Shown here piece by piece: positions 1-9,526 of a DNA stretch of 64,000 nucleotides (within the stretch, counting starts at the first letter, position 1; every line of letters begins with the position of its first letter). Both the position numbers and the translations under genes were made by a program. The notes under the pieces were generated by a model, which saw only the letters and a program-made list of their open reading frames with translations, did not search any database and was not told the DNA's origin. This DNA is from Ulvibacterium marinum (GTDB lineage: Bacteria; Bacteroidota; Bacteroidia; Flavobacteriales; Flavobacteriaceae): positions 310,001 through 374,000 of the forward strand of contig NZ_RBCJ01000006.1 of assembly GCF_003626755.1 (NCBI RefSeq), read 5' to 3'.

Positions 1-980
1 GTATTATATAAGGTCGTTACAATATTATCGGCAAAGCGCCTTTTTTGATAATCATTTATCAAAATGACTTGATTCCAATAATCCGCCACCTCGTTTAGTC
101 CATAGCTCCGGGCTATATAAACAAGGTTAAGGATATCTTTTTGAAAACATGAGCCGCCAAATCCTACTGAAGACTGCAAAAACTTAGGCCCAATCCTGCT
201 ATCAAAACCTATGGCTCTGGCCACCTCTTGAACGTTCGCATCAGTAGTTTCGCATAAGGCGGATACCGAATTAATAGAAGACACACGTTGCGCAAGGAAC
301 GCATTGGCCACGAGCTTGGATAACTCAGAGGACCAGACATTGGTCTGCAGAATTCTATCTTTTGGCAACCAATGCTCGTAAATGGCGCTTAAAGCGTCTT
401 TGGCTATTTGACCGGAAGAGGTTTCATCTCCTCCTATAAGGACCCGGTCTGCATTCAGCAAATCATTGATCGCAGTACCTTCTGCTAGAAATTCTGGATT
501 GGAAAGAATTTCAAAGTTTACTTCATTGCCGGTATTTTGAAGTATATTTTTAATTGCTTGGGCTGTTCGAACGGGTAAGGTTGATTTTTCAACAACGATT
601 TTGTCATCTTTGGCTACCCGAGCAATATTTCTGGCGCAGAGCTCTATATATTTCAAATCGGCAGCTTGTCCTTTCCCTTTGCCATAGGTTTTTGTAGGAG
701 TATTTACTGAAATAAATATCATTTGGGCCTTGTCTATAGCTTTGTCAATCTCTGTAGAAAAGAAGAGATTTTTACCCCTACTTTGAGCAACTATTTCCTT
801 TAGGCCAGGTTCGTATATAGGTAGGTCGTCCAAATTAGCTTGGTTCCATTGATCAATTCGTTCTTGATTAATGTCCACCACGGTTACGTTAATCTCAGGG
901 CATTTATGAGCAATGACGGACATTGTCGGCCCCCCAACGTATCCCGCTCCTATACAGCAAATTTCAGTAATTTTTTTCAT
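1..980 (-). CDS. ugd: UDP-glucose 6-dehydrogenase, C-terminus cut by window edge
   Basis: This gene runs off the left edge, so about 326 N-terminal residues are visible. It should oxidise UDP-glucose to UDP-glucuronate with NAD+ in the cytoplasm, feeding capsule or exopolysaccharide synthesis. The N-terminus has a Rossmann motif ([12 protein letters not shown], residues about 8-19). The catalytic cysteine motif [10 protein letters not shown] is seen about 50 residues before the cut, preceded by a lysine-containing stretch typical of the central helix ([15 protein letters not shown]). The ATG at 980 is the only reasonable start, and the first residues ([17 protein letters not shown]) look native. 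It is divergent from the aminotransferase gene at 1245, so the 264-base gap probably carries both promoters. The long-chain, eukaryote-like form is also possible; the family call is firm. Confidence 0.93.
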   Translation of the reverse strand, partial: MKKITEICCIGAGYVGGPTMSVIAHKCPEINVTVVDINQERIDQWNQANLDDLPIYEPGLKEIVAQSRGKNLFFSTEIDKAIDKAQMIFISVNTPTKTYGKGKGQAADLKYIELCARNIARVAKDDKIVVEKSTLPVRTAQAIKNILQNTGNEVNFEILSNPEFLAEGTAINDLLNADRVLIGGDETSSGQIAKDALSAIYEHWLPKDRILQTNVWSSELSKLVANAFLAQRVSSINSVSALCETTDANVQEVARAIGFDSRIGPKFLQSSVGFGGSCFQKDILNLVYIARSYGLNEVADYWNQVILINDYQKRRFADNIVTTLYN

Positions 981-1175
981 GGATGTTTATAACTTTTGAG
1001 TGCAAAGATTAGTAAATAACTCTATATTCAATAATATATTATCGATGAATAGTATTTTTTATGGGTGCGATGAAAAAGTCTACGGATTAAGTTCTAAACT
1101 ACTTGGCCTTTGATCATAAAAAAGTCGTTTAGCCGATGTTTTTCAATTTTTAAACGAATTAAACCCCATTTTTAA

Positions 1176-1204
1176 TTGAATAAATGAAACTATAGTTACT
1201 TTTG
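1176..1204 (+). promoter_or_regulatory. Bacteroidota-type promoter for the capsule operon
   Basis: TACTTTTG at 1197-1204 matches the -7 consensus TAnnTTTG exactly. TTG at 1176-1178 lies 18 bases before it, where a -33 element should be. The expected transcription start is around 1211, leaving a short leader before the GTG at 1245. Confidence 0.6.
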
Positions 1205-1244
1205 ATCTTGCAATTATTAGTGAACTTTAACCTATATCTATTCT

Positions 1245-2372
1245 GTGGAAACATTAACTAAAATTTGGCTTTCTTCTCCGCATATCGGAAGTGGAGAGCA
1301 ATACTATGTCGATGAGGCCTTCAGAACCAATTGGATAGCCCCTCTAGGTCCAAACGTTTCTGGTTTTGAGAAAGACTTGGAATCTTACCTCCAGGAGGGA
1401 GTGCATGCTGCCGCCTTGAGTTCCGGAACCGCAGCAATTCATCTTGGTCTTAAACTATTAGGTGTTGGAAAGGGTGACGAAGTTTTATGTCAGAGCTTTA
1501 CATTTTCGGCATCTGCCAATCCAATTACTTATTTGGGTGCCAAACCGATATTTGTTGACAGCGAGAAGGATACATGGAATATAAGCCCGGAACTTTTGGA
1601 AGAGGCAATTGTGGAAAGAATACAAAAAGGTACAAAACCTAAGGCCATAGTGGCGGTGCATTTATACGGAATGCCGTATAAAGTTGATGAAATAGAATCC
1701 TTGGCTAAAAAGTACCAGATTCCAGTTTTGGAAGATAGTGCAGAGGCTTTGGGAAGTAAGTACGGCAATAGCCGTTGCGGAACATTTGGTGATATATCCA
1801 TTTTGTCTTTTAATGGTAATAAGATAATAACGACTTCAGGAGGAGGTGCCCTTATATCTAAAAATAAGAAGTTTAGGGATAAAGCGATTTTCTTGGCTAC
1901 TCAAGCCAGAGATAATGCAGTACATTATCAACATTCCGAGATAGGGCATAACTATCGTATGAGTAATGTGTTGGCAGGAATCGGTCGAGGACAAATGCAG
2001 GTTTTGGAAGAAAGGGTACACGCACGCAGGCGAAATTTTGATTATTATTTCGAGGCACTAGAGGATTTGGACGAGATATCCTTTCTCAAAGAACCCAGTG
2101 GAATGTTCTCCAACAGATGGTTGAGTTGTGTACTTACCCCCTCATATAATGTCCGTGAAAAAATTCGTTTGGCCTTGGAAAATGAGAATATAGAATCCAG
2201 ACCACTCTGGAAACCGATGCATTTGCAACCGGTTTTCAAAGCAGAACCTAGCTTTACCGATGGTACTTCCGAGAATCTTTTTCAAAAAGGCCTTTGCCTT
2301 CCTAGTGGTTCCAATCTGTCTTTTGAAGATTTGGAGCGAACGGTAGAAATAATAAAACTAGCCCTAAAATGA
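1245..2372 (+). CDS. DegT/DnrJ/EryC1 family PLP-dependent sugar aminotransferase
   Basis: A 375-residue aminotransferase of the family that converts 4-keto-6-deoxy nucleotide sugars to 4-amino sugars (PglE/PseC-like), cytoplasmic. Visible features: the cofactor-phosphate loop SSGTAAIHLGL (59-69), the aspartate that contacts the PLP ring in EDSAEALGS (163-171, Asp164), and the PLP lysine in SFNGNKIITTSGGG (Lys193). Length is normal for the family. The start is a GTG, with no good ATG nearby. Its stop overlaps the start of the next gene by 4 bases (ATGA), which ties it to the UDP-GlcNAc 4,6-dehydratase-like enzyme; together they would make a 4-amino-4,6-dideoxy sugar such as bacillosamine. That product is inference from the pairing. 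Confidence 0.9.
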   Translation: METLTKIWLSSPHIGSGEQYYVDEAFRTNWIAPLGPNVSGFEKDLESYLQEGVHAAALSSGTAAIHLGLKLLGVGKGDEVLCQSFTFSASANPITYLGAKPIFVDSEKDTWNISPELLEEAIVERIQKGTKPKAIVAVHLYGMPYKVDEIESLAKKYQIPVLEDSAEALGSKYGNSRCGTFGDISILSFNGNKIITTSGGGALISKNKKFRDKAIFLATQARDNAVHYQHSEIGHNYRMSNVLAGIGRGQMQVLEERVHARRRNFDYYFEALEDLDEISFLKEPSGMFSNRWLSCVLTPSYNVREKIRLALENENIESRPLWKPMHLQPVFKAEPSFTDGTSENLFQKGLCLPSGSNLSFEDLERTVEIIKLALK

Positions 2373-4312
2373 TACAAAATTACCTTAGTAGTACGGTTGA
2401 AAGATATGCTTCCAAATGGTTGGTGCTGGGGATTGACATAGCCATTGTCGCTATTTCCTTTGTACTATCTTATTTGATTCGATTTAATCTCACCTTTGAT
2501 TTTGATGTTGACCAATTGTTTTTACAGTTACCTTGGGTATCCCTAATTGCGTTATTTTCGTTTTTGACCGTCGGCTCCTATAAAGGAGTAGTTAGGCATA
2601 CCGGAGTACGCGATGTTTACAACATTTTCAATGCAATTTGCTTGGCTAGTATTTTGTCTATTTTTTTGGTCCTGGCAAATAGGCAATTACAATTTGCGGA
2701 AAACTTTACTATTCCGTTATCCATCATTATCATAAATAGCTTGATTAGTTTTATAGCATTGGTTTCTTCTAGATACATCTTTAAAACTATGTATCAGAAC
2801 TTAATTAGTCAAAGCAGCTTCAACTCTACAAAGAACATTTTAATATATGGTGCAGGTGAATCGGGAATTCTCACCCATGGTGCCATTACCAATCACTCTA
2901 AAAGCAATGTAAAGGTCATTGGTTACGTAGATAGGGATAAGAAAAAGATTGGTAAGTTAATTAATGGAGTCCATGTATATAGTCCTCAATCGCTTACGGA
3001 AGATTTTATTCGAAAGAAAGGAGTCTCTGAAGTTATTTTTTGTATTCAAAATATTGACCATAAGAGATTAAAAAAATTAGTAGAAGGATTGGTGGATTTT
3101 TCCGTGCTGGTCAAGATAGTTCCCCCGGTAGAAGATTGGATCAATGGAGAATTGAAAGCTTCTCAAATAAAAAAGGTCCAGATTGAAGATTTATTGAATA
3201 GGGCACCAATTGATATCACAAACTCCAAGATAAGGGAAGAAGTTGAGGGTAAAGTGATATTTGTTACTGGTGGAGCGGGGTCCATAGGTAGCGAAATAGT
3301 GAGACAAATATGTAACTACAATTGTAGGTCTCTGGTAATAATTGATCAGGCGGAATCCGCACTTTATGATTTACAACAGGAATTGATACAAAAAGGGTAT
3401 CATAATTTTATTCCCTTAGTAGGAGATGTAAGGGATAAAAATAGGATGAATAGTATTTTTCAAGAACACCAGCCTGACATGGTTTTTCATGCTGCGGCCT
3501 ATAAACATGTGCCTTTGATGGAATATAATTCCTATGAAGCTATAAAAATAAACATAGCGGGCACAAAAACCATTGCTGACCTTGCCATAAATCACAAAGT
3601 AGAAAAATTTGTTTTAATATCTACTGACAAAGCGGTAAACCCAACCAATGTTATGGGAGCAAGTAAGCGAATTGCTGAGATTTATTCCAGTTGTATGCAA
3701 CAAGAAGGTAAGACCAAATTTATTACCACACGCTTTGGAAATGTTTTGGGTTCTAATGGTTCAGTAATCCCTTTGTTCAGAAAGCAAATTGAAAATGGAG
3801 GTCCGATAACCCTTACTCATAAAGAGATTACGCGATACTTTATGACTATTCCCGAAGCCTCACAGCTCGTTTTGGAAGCGGGGGCTATGGGTAAAGGTGG
3901 TGAAATCTTTATTTTTGATATGGGCGAATCCGTGAAAATTTACGATTTAGCGAAGAATATGATCAAATTATCAGGATTGAGTTATCCTGAGGATATTGAT
4001 ATAAAAGTAACGGGATTGAGGCCTGGTGAAAAGCTATATGAGGAATTATTGGCCAATGGTGAGAATACACTACCTACCTATCACAAGAAAATCAAAATAA
4101 GCAAAGTTCGGGAATTGGATTATGTAGATTTAAGGTCAAAAATCGATGAGCTTTGCATTACCAATATGTTCTTCAGTAAAAATACGGTTAAACTTATGAA
4201 AAGTATTGTTCCTGAATATATCTCTAAGAACTCTAAGCTTTGCGAATTGGATGATAATGAGATTTCGAAAACTGGGGATAAAACGGTTTTAAAGGTTGTA
4301 CAATCGAGGTAA
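2369..4312 (+). CDS. FlaA1/CapD/PglF-type membrane nucleotide-sugar 4,6-dehydratase
   Basis: 647 residues. Four predicted membrane helices lie in residues 18-140. A first Rossmann-like domain (NILIYGAGESG, 156-166) is followed by a second SDR-extended domain beginning VIFVTGGAGSIGSE (297-309). The catalytic segment STDKAVNPTNVMGASK (418-433) carries the Thr-Asp-Lys triad and the Met in place of the usual SDR Tyr (MxxxK), which is the PglF hallmark. Family members dehydrate UDP-GlcNAc to the 4-keto-6-deoxy sugar at the inner membrane. Translationally coupled to the aminotransferase upstream, which would act on its product. The long four-helix form is the usual one in Bacteroidota capsule loci. 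Confidence 0.93.
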   Translation: MIQNYLSSTVERYASKWLVLGIDIAIVAISFVLSYLIRFNLTFDFDVDQLFLQLPWVSLIALFSFLTVGSYKGVVRHTGVRDVYNIFNAICLASILSIFLVLANRQLQFAENFTIPLSIIIINSLISFIALVSSRYIFKTMYQNLISQSSFNSTKNILIYGAGESGILTHGAITNHSKSNVKVIGYVDRDKKKIGKLINGVHVYSPQSLTEDFIRKKGVSEVIFCIQNIDHKRLKKLVEGLVDFSVLVKIVPPVEDWINGELKASQIKKVQIEDLLNRAPIDITNSKIREEVEGKVIFVTGGAGSIGSEIVRQICNYNCRSLVIIDQAESALYDLQQELIQKGYHNFIPLVGDVRDKNRMNSIFQEHQPDMVFHAAAYKHVPLMEYNSYEAIKINIAGTKTIADLAINHKVEKFVLISTDKAVNPTNVMGASKRIAEIYSSCMQQEGKTKFITTRFGNVLGSNGSVIPLFRKQIENGGPITLTHKEITRYFMTIPEASQLVLEAGAMGKGGEIFIFDMGESVKIYDLAKNMIKLSGLSYPEDIDIKVTGLRPGEKLYEELLANGENTLPTYHKKIKISKVRELDYVDLRSKIDELCITNMFFSKNTVKLMKSIVPEYISKNSKLCELDDNEISKTGDKTVLKVVQSR

Positions 4313-4359
4313 TGTTCAGGAAAATCTTAAATTTGAATCTTCAAAACCAATAATTCAAC

Positions 4360-5136
4360 ATGTTAAAGACAGTAATTAGTTTTCCAAAGTCCTTATTTTT
4401 TATTTCACTTGTATTCTTAGTGTGTTCGTGTGCTTCCAGGAAGGATGTTGTGTATTTTCAAGATACAGGCGATTTTGAAACTTTGGTTAATAATACCAGC
4501 TTTGTTACAAAATTCAAGGTAGATGATTTGGTTTCCATACATGTATCTTCCCTAAACCCCGAAGCAAGTGCCCCCTTTAACCTTTTTAGGGGTGAAGCTG
4601 AAGGCGGTTTTCGTGCTGAACAAGTGGATTATTTGGTTGATCAGGCAGGTGAAATAGATTTTCCCGTAATCGGGAAACTTAAAATAGAAGGTCTCTCTCC
4701 AGATGAATTGAGAGTACTTTTACGTGATCGACTATCTGAATACTTAAAGGACCCAATTATAAATATTAGGCTACGTAACTTTACCGTTACTGTTTTAGGG
4801 GCGGTTAATGTGCCCGGAACATATCCCGTGAATGGTGAGCAAGTCACTATTTTGGAAGCTCTTGGTTTTGCAGGTGATCTAACCATTCGAGGGAGAAGAG
4901 ACAATGTTTTGGTCATAAGAGACTTTAACGGCACCAAGGTTTATACACGGGTGGATCTTACTTCCAAGGACATGATAAAGTCCCCGGTATATTATTTAAC
5001 GCAAAACGATGTGGTTTATGTAGAACTAAATAGTTCTGGTATAAAGGAGACCTCTCTAGATGCTCGCGCCAACTTGTATGTTTCCATTATATCTGTTTTG
5101 ATAACCGCAACTGCAATTTTCCTTACTAGAAATTAG
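4360..5136 (+). CDS. Wza-like polysaccharide export lipoprotein (Poly_export/SLBB)
   Basis: 258 residues with a signal peptide and lipobox ending at Cys24 (VCSC). The N-terminal half holds the polysaccharide-export domain (KFKVDDLVSIHVSSLNPEAS, with the conserved DxAGEIDFPVIG-like stretch near 90-105). An SLBB-type segment (FTVTVLGAVNVPGTYPV) follows at about 140-160. A hydrophobic C-terminal helix (about 238-255) is consistent with the outer-membrane helix of Wza-like proteins in this phylum. It should form the outer-membrane exit for polysaccharide together with the Wzc-like protein encoded 26 bases downstream. Same operon as the flanking genes. Confidence 0.9.
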   Translation: MLKTVISFPKSLFFISLVFLVCSCASRKDVVYFQDTGDFETLVNNTSFVTKFKVDDLVSIHVSSLNPEASAPFNLFRGEAEGGFRAEQVDYLVDQAGEIDFPVIGKLKIEGLSPDELRVLLRDRLSEYLKDPIINIRLRNFTVTVLGAVNVPGTYPVNGEQVTILEALGFAGDLTIRGRRDNVLVIRDFNGTKVYTRVDLTSKDMIKSPVYYLTQNDVVYVELNSSGIKETSLDARANLYVSIISVLITATAIFLTRN

Positions 5137-5162
5137 AATAAAACCAAGACATCTCTGAAAAT

Positions 5163-7547
5163 ATGGGTTCAACGGAATTCTCAAAAGGGGGTATAGACTT
5201 TAAATTGCTTTTTAGTCCCTATTTAAGAAATTGGAAATGGTTTGTAATTTGTGCAATTGCGGCAATTTTTTTGGCGTTTCTATACTTAAGGTATGCTACT
5301 CCCAAGTATGCGATAAGAGCCAAAATCCAAATTTTGGATGACGAGTCTACATCTTCCGAAATAGATGTCTTTCAAGACTTGCAAATGTTTACCGGAAAAG
5401 GTGGACAAATACTGGATGAAATCGAAGTTTTGGGCTCACGTTCCAATATGATTCGAATGGTCAAAGAATTGGGGTTGAATAAAAAAATCATTGCCCTTGG
5501 AAATGTACGTGACTCTGATGTTTACGTTGACCCTCCCTTTAAAATTAATTTTCTGGCCGCGGATTCCGTAGTACATGGCTCCAAAGAAGAATTTCAAATT
5601 ACGTTGGCTTCAGATACTACTTTTGAATATGCCCTAGAAGCTGACAGTCCGGTAAAAGTGTTTTCTTTTGGTAAAAGATTTTCATCGCCTGTGGGCGATA
5701 TTATTATTACCCCAAATGTTCTGAATTTGAAATCTTACAAAGGGAAAAAATATAAAGTGGCAATGGCCCCTTTAGCCGAGGTCGCAGAAATTTATCAAAA
5801 GGATATAATGATTTCTGTGGCAGATGAGAATTCAAACATTATTTCTATATCCCTGAATGAGGCCATTAAGGCTAGGGGTAGGGATATTATCAATACCCTA
5901 GTAGAAAATTATAATCAAAATGCAGTTGATGATAAAAAGGCAATTGCAGATAGGACTTCCAGTTTCATTAATGATCGGATTGCTGATATTTATGGAGATT
6001 TATCCACAGTTGACCAAAGCGCCGAGGATTTTAAGTCTGGCAGGGGAATTGCTGATATTACTACTCAAACAAATGTGAACGTAAACATTGGTGCCGCTAA
6101 TCATCAGGAATTGCAAAATGCTTCCGTGCAATTGGATATTGCCTCTTCAATGAAGGATATTGTTGAGAACGAGCAGGGATATGAACTACTTCCGGCCAAT
6201 GTCGGTCTGGCAGATGCCTCTATTGCTGCGACTACTGCAAGATATAATGAATTGGCCCTTGAGCGAAAACGACTTTTGGAAAGCTCTAACGAAAAAAATC
6301 CCATTATTGTAAATTTGGATCAGCAGCTTGATGGCCTCAAGCGTAGTATGCGATCCAGTCTCAATAGTATGACCAATAATCTTGGTCTCCAGGTCAATAG
6401 CTTGAGTGGTCAATTATCAAGAATAAATTCAAGAATATATTCGGCGCCAAAAAATGAACGCGCCTTAAGAGACATTACGCGACAGCAAGAAACAACAGAA
6501 TCCCTTTATCTTTATTTATTACAAAAACGAGAAGAGTCTCAAATTACATTTGCATCAGCGTCTCCTAAATCCAAAATTATTGACAATGCCTATGCAGTAA
6601 GTGAAGAGCCGGTTTCCCCGAAGACGCCGGTAGTGTTAATGGCCTCACTTATTCTTGGGTTTCTGGTTCCATTTTCTGTTATTTATAGCAAGGATTTACT
6701 GGATAACAAGGTTCACAACAAAGTAAGTTTGGAAAAGTTGACAGGTAAGATTCCCGTTTTGGCGGAATTGCCTAAAATTTTAAAAAAGGAAAACACTCTG
6801 GTCAAAACCAACGAACGAACGGTGTTGGCAGAATCTCTACGAATTTTGAGGACCAATTTGGACTATGTATTAAAATCAAAAAAAAGTAGCGGTTTAGATA
6901 CCAAAGGCAATACCATATTTGTAACTTCTAGTGTGCCCGGAGAGGGAAAAACATTGGTAGCGTCCAATTTGGCAATGATTTATGCCAATTCAAATAAGAG
7001 AGTATTGCTTATTGGCGCGGATATTCGTAACCCTAAGATTTATCAGTTTTATTCCGGCAAAAATGTTGACAAACTAGGTCGGTCTGTTCGGAATACTAAA
7101 AATCTTGGATTAACCGATTTTCTGGTTAACGAGAAATTGGAGCCCAAAGATATTATTTCTCCCATGTTGGCTCATGAACAGTCTGTAGATGTTGTCTATT
7201 CAGGTAGGATTCCACCCAATCCTGCGGAATTATTGATGAGTGAAAGAATAAAGGATTTATTTGCGTATGCCAAAGGCAACTACGATTATATAATCGTAGA
7301 TACAGCACCGGTTATGGTTGTTTCGGATACCCTTTTAATTAGTACAAACGCCGATCAAACATTATACGTAACCAGAGCTGGAATGACCGAGCTCAGGGTG
7401 ATTGAATTCCCATTAAAAATGGAGGAAGAGGGAAAGTTAAAAGGACTGTCCTTTATTGTAAACGGGGTTAAAGATTCCAATTTGGGCTATGGGGGGAAAT
7501 ATGGTTACGGCTATGGAAAAAGCGTTAAAAAATGGTGGAAATTCTAA
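5163..7547 (+). CDS. Wzc-like chain-length regulator / BY-kinase
   Basis: 794 residues with the full Wzc plan. There is a membrane helix at about 28-46, a large periplasmic Wzz-type domain with coiled-coil character (about 60-490), a second membrane helix near 500-515, and a C-terminal cytoplasmic tyrosine-kinase domain. Walker A is TSSVPGEGKT, Walker A-prime is VLLIGADIRNP, and Walker B is YIIVDTAP. The tail has a tyrosine cluster (YGGKYGYGYG) for autophosphorylation. It controls polymer length and export with the Wza-like lipoprotein upstream. The convergent gene at 7544 encodes the matching PHP-type phosphatase, and the two stop regions overlap by 4 bases. Confidence 0.94.
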   Translation: MGSTEFSKGGIDFKLLFSPYLRNWKWFVICAIAAIFLAFLYLRYATPKYAIRAKIQILDDESTSSEIDVFQDLQMFTGKGGQILDEIEVLGSRSNMIRMVKELGLNKKIIALGNVRDSDVYVDPPFKINFLAADSVVHGSKEEFQITLASDTTFEYALEADSPVKVFSFGKRFSSPVGDIIITPNVLNLKSYKGKKYKVAMAPLAEVAEIYQKDIMISVADENSNIISISLNEAIKARGRDIINTLVENYNQNAVDDKKAIADRTSSFINDRIADIYGDLSTVDQSAEDFKSGRGIADITTQTNVNVNIGAANHQELQNASVQLDIASSMKDIVENEQGYELLPANVGLADASIAATTARYNELALERKRLLESSNEKNPIIVNLDQQLDGLKRSMRSSLNSMTNNLGLQVNSLSGQLSRINSRIYSAPKNERALRDITRQQETTESLYLYLLQKREESQITFASASPKSKIIDNAYAVSEEPVSPKTPVVLMASLILGFLVPFSVIYSKDLLDNKVHNKVSLEKLTGKIPVLAELPKILKKENTLVKTNERTVLAESLRILRTNLDYVLKSKKSSGLDTKGNTIFVTSSVPGEGKTLVASNLAMIYANSNKRVLLIGADIRNPKIYQFYSGKNVDKLGRSVRNTKNLGLTDFLVNEKLEPKDIISPMLAHEQSVDVVYSGRIPPNPAELLMSERIKDLFAYAKGNYDYIIVDTAPVMVVSDTLLISTNADQTLYVTRAGMTELRVIEFPLKMEEEGKLKGLSFIVNGVKDSNLGYGGKYGYGYGKSVKKWWKF

Positions 7548-8284
7548 AAAAAATATTGAATCGTTCTTTCCATTACGGGTAAAACCATTTCCAAGGTTTT
7601 TTTGGTAATCTTAATTTCTTTCAAAGCCTTGATATGATTCATATGATGCACATCCGAACCTAAGAAATCTACCTGTCCATTACCTAAAATTTTCAGGGCA
7701 GTTTTTTTTACTTCCAGGCCGTAAAAATCACCTAACGAAAGCAAATTTAACTGAAAGAGTACTCCTTCTTTTTTATAATCCGCGTATCGCTTGTTCTGGG
7801 AAAAAAGAAAAACATAACGTTCGGGATGTGCCAGAATTGGAAAAAAACCGCTAGACTTAACGCGATCAATGGCAGTTTCAAAATTAATGGAAGGCTGTAA
7901 ATACGACATTTCTATCAATAAATACTCGCGTTTTAGGGGTATTACCTCTTTTTTCTCAAGCAACGCCTCAAAATTCGAATCGATCATGTGCTCGGCCGCG
8001 GCTTCTATTAAAATGTCATCAATACCTTGTTCTAGTAATTCCTCCTCTAACTTGGTTAGTGATTTAGAAATGGTCTCTGAATTATTAGGATAGTAATCCT
8101 GCATGATATGTGGAGTCGCGATGAAATGTTTCATTCCTAAATTGGAGAATTCCTTTATCAGTTCAATCGATTCTTCAGTAGTTTTCGCACCATCGTCAAT
8201 TCCAGGTAAAATATGGTTGTGAATATCAACAAAACCTTCTAGATGGTCGACAAGAAAATTCTTTTTTGCAAAAAAAGTGAACAT
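7544..8284 (-). CDS. CpsB/YwqE-type PHP-domain tyrosine phosphatase
   Basis: 246 residues. Metal-binding PHP motifs are visible: DIHNHILPGIDDGAK (about 21-35), IATPH (about 55-59) and the C-terminal LGSDVHH with HPERY before it. These proteins are manganese-dependent phosphotyrosine phosphatases that reset the C-terminal tyrosines of Wzc-like kinases. The convergent position with the kinase gene fits. No signal peptide, so cytoplasmic. The start ATG at 8284 follows a long gap; the N-terminus MFTFFAKKNFLVDHLEGF is slightly longer than in Firmicutes homologues but usual for Flavobacteriia. Confidence 0.9.
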   Translation of the reverse strand: MFTFFAKKNFLVDHLEGFVDIHNHILPGIDDGAKTTEESIELIKEFSNLGMKHFIATPHIMQDYYPNNSETISKSLTKLEEELLEQGIDDILIEAAAEHMIDSNFEALLEKKEVIPLKREYLLIEMSYLQPSINFETAIDRVKSSGFFPILAHPERYVFLFSQNKRYADYKKEGVLFQLNLLSLGDFYGLEVKKTALKILGNGQVDFLGSDVHHMNHIKALKEIKITKKTLEMVLPVMERTIQYFF

Positions 8285-8788
8285 GGCATTGGGTTTGGGA
8301 AAATTGTACTTCTACTAGTTGGACACACTTTTAATAATTTCTTAACGAAACTTTATATAATATCAAAAATTAGGGTACGGGAATTCTGGATATTAAAATG
8401 AAATCCTTTGTTTTGGAAAACCCGAGCGAATGATTTTCATTTCGTGACCTAGTTGATACAATAAGTATTCACCAAAGTTACGCTAAAAACTCTATTAACC
8501 TCACTTCTTTTAAAAAGTTAAGATGTAGCTTTTAGACTACTTATTTCGATAAAAGTACCATCACCCAACGAAACTAATTTGGTCAGTGTTAAATGTTATG
8601 ATTACATTTCGAAATAGTAAATGGCATATTCATACTTTATACAATTGGATGTATGCTTAAATTAATTACAAATTAAGTTATCGTAATGAATTCAAAATCA
8701 TAGCTTTCGGAGGATATGAATTCTAAGATTGATTTTATTTCGGTAAACTTGACCCTTATGGTACCAAATAAACTGTATAAAAAGCTTT
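8285..8788. other. 504-base non-coding gap, no gene seen
   Basis: AT-rich interval between divergent genes with no convincing open frame on either strand and no clear terminator-like or tRNA-like structure. It must carry the promoters for the phosphatase gene and for the YjeF_N gene at 8789. No exact TAnnTTTG was recognised. Confidence 0.5.
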
Positions 8789-9442
8789 ATGAAAACTGAA
8801 GCCTTGTCCCTAAAATCATTTAAGGAGATGGATTACTTAGCGGTGAATAAGTACAATCTACCCATTGAACTTATGATGGAAAATGCAGGATTGCAATTGG
8901 CGCGCCTTACTACAAAAAAGGCTTTAAAAAATGATAAGATTATAATTGGAATTGGGAACGGAAACAATGGAGGTGGAGGCCTGGTTGCTGCCAGAAGATT
9001 GGCTGCCTGGGGATATAACGTTTATCTTGATGTAGCCGTATCCATTACCAAGGAACTACCCAAGGCACAATTGAAACGGGCATTGTCATTTGGGGTAAAA
9101 GAAGGTTTGCCTACTCAAAAAGATATTTGGATAGATGCTTATCTTGGTTTTTCCCAGCGATCGCCTTTATCTCAGATATTCGTAGAAAAAATTAATATGG
9201 CAAATGCATCCGGTGCCCATAGGATTTCCTTGGATATTCCTTTAGGAATTTTAAGCGATGGCCCCCATCCAATGTTCATGGCCGACGAAGTATTGACCTT
9301 GGCCGCTCCTAAAAAAATTTTAAAGGTACTTTCACCTGAAACCGATATTTTTGTTGCGGATATTGGAATTCCGGAAGACATCTATAAAAAATTCAAAATA
9401 ACAATGCCAGAGTTTTCTAAACAACCGATTCTAAAAATTTAA
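8789..9442 (+). CDS. Stand-alone YjeF_N (NAD(P)H-hydrate epimerase-like) protein, divergent
   Basis: 217 residues corresponding to the YjeF N-terminal domain alone, without the C-terminal NAD(P)HX dehydratase domain usual in bacteria. The signature GNGNNGGGGLVAARRL (about 56-71) is present, but the normally conserved Asp in NNGGDG is Gly. The loop DAYLGFSQRSPL and the LDIPLG motif (normally DIPSG) also deviate. The family epimerises damaged NAD(P)H hydrates in the cytoplasm. Because several signature positions differ, catalysis is uncertain and a related role is possible. Single gene after a long gap; the next gene starts 84 bases on. Confidence 0.75.
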   Translation: MKTEALSLKSFKEMDYLAVNKYNLPIELMMENAGLQLARLTTKKALKNDKIIIGIGNGNNGGGGLVAARRLAAWGYNVYLDVAVSITKELPKAQLKRALSFGVKEGLPTQKDIWIDAYLGFSQRSPLSQIFVEKINMANASGAHRISLDIPLGILSDGPHPMFMADEVLTLAAPKKILKVLSPETDIFVADIGIPEDIYKKFKITMPEFSKQPILKI

Positions 9443-9526
9443 ATTTAAACACCTTTTGAGTGAAAAAAGATAGTATAGCAAAAACAACCAACCACTATTT
9501 CGTTGACGGGAAGCTAAACCGATTTC

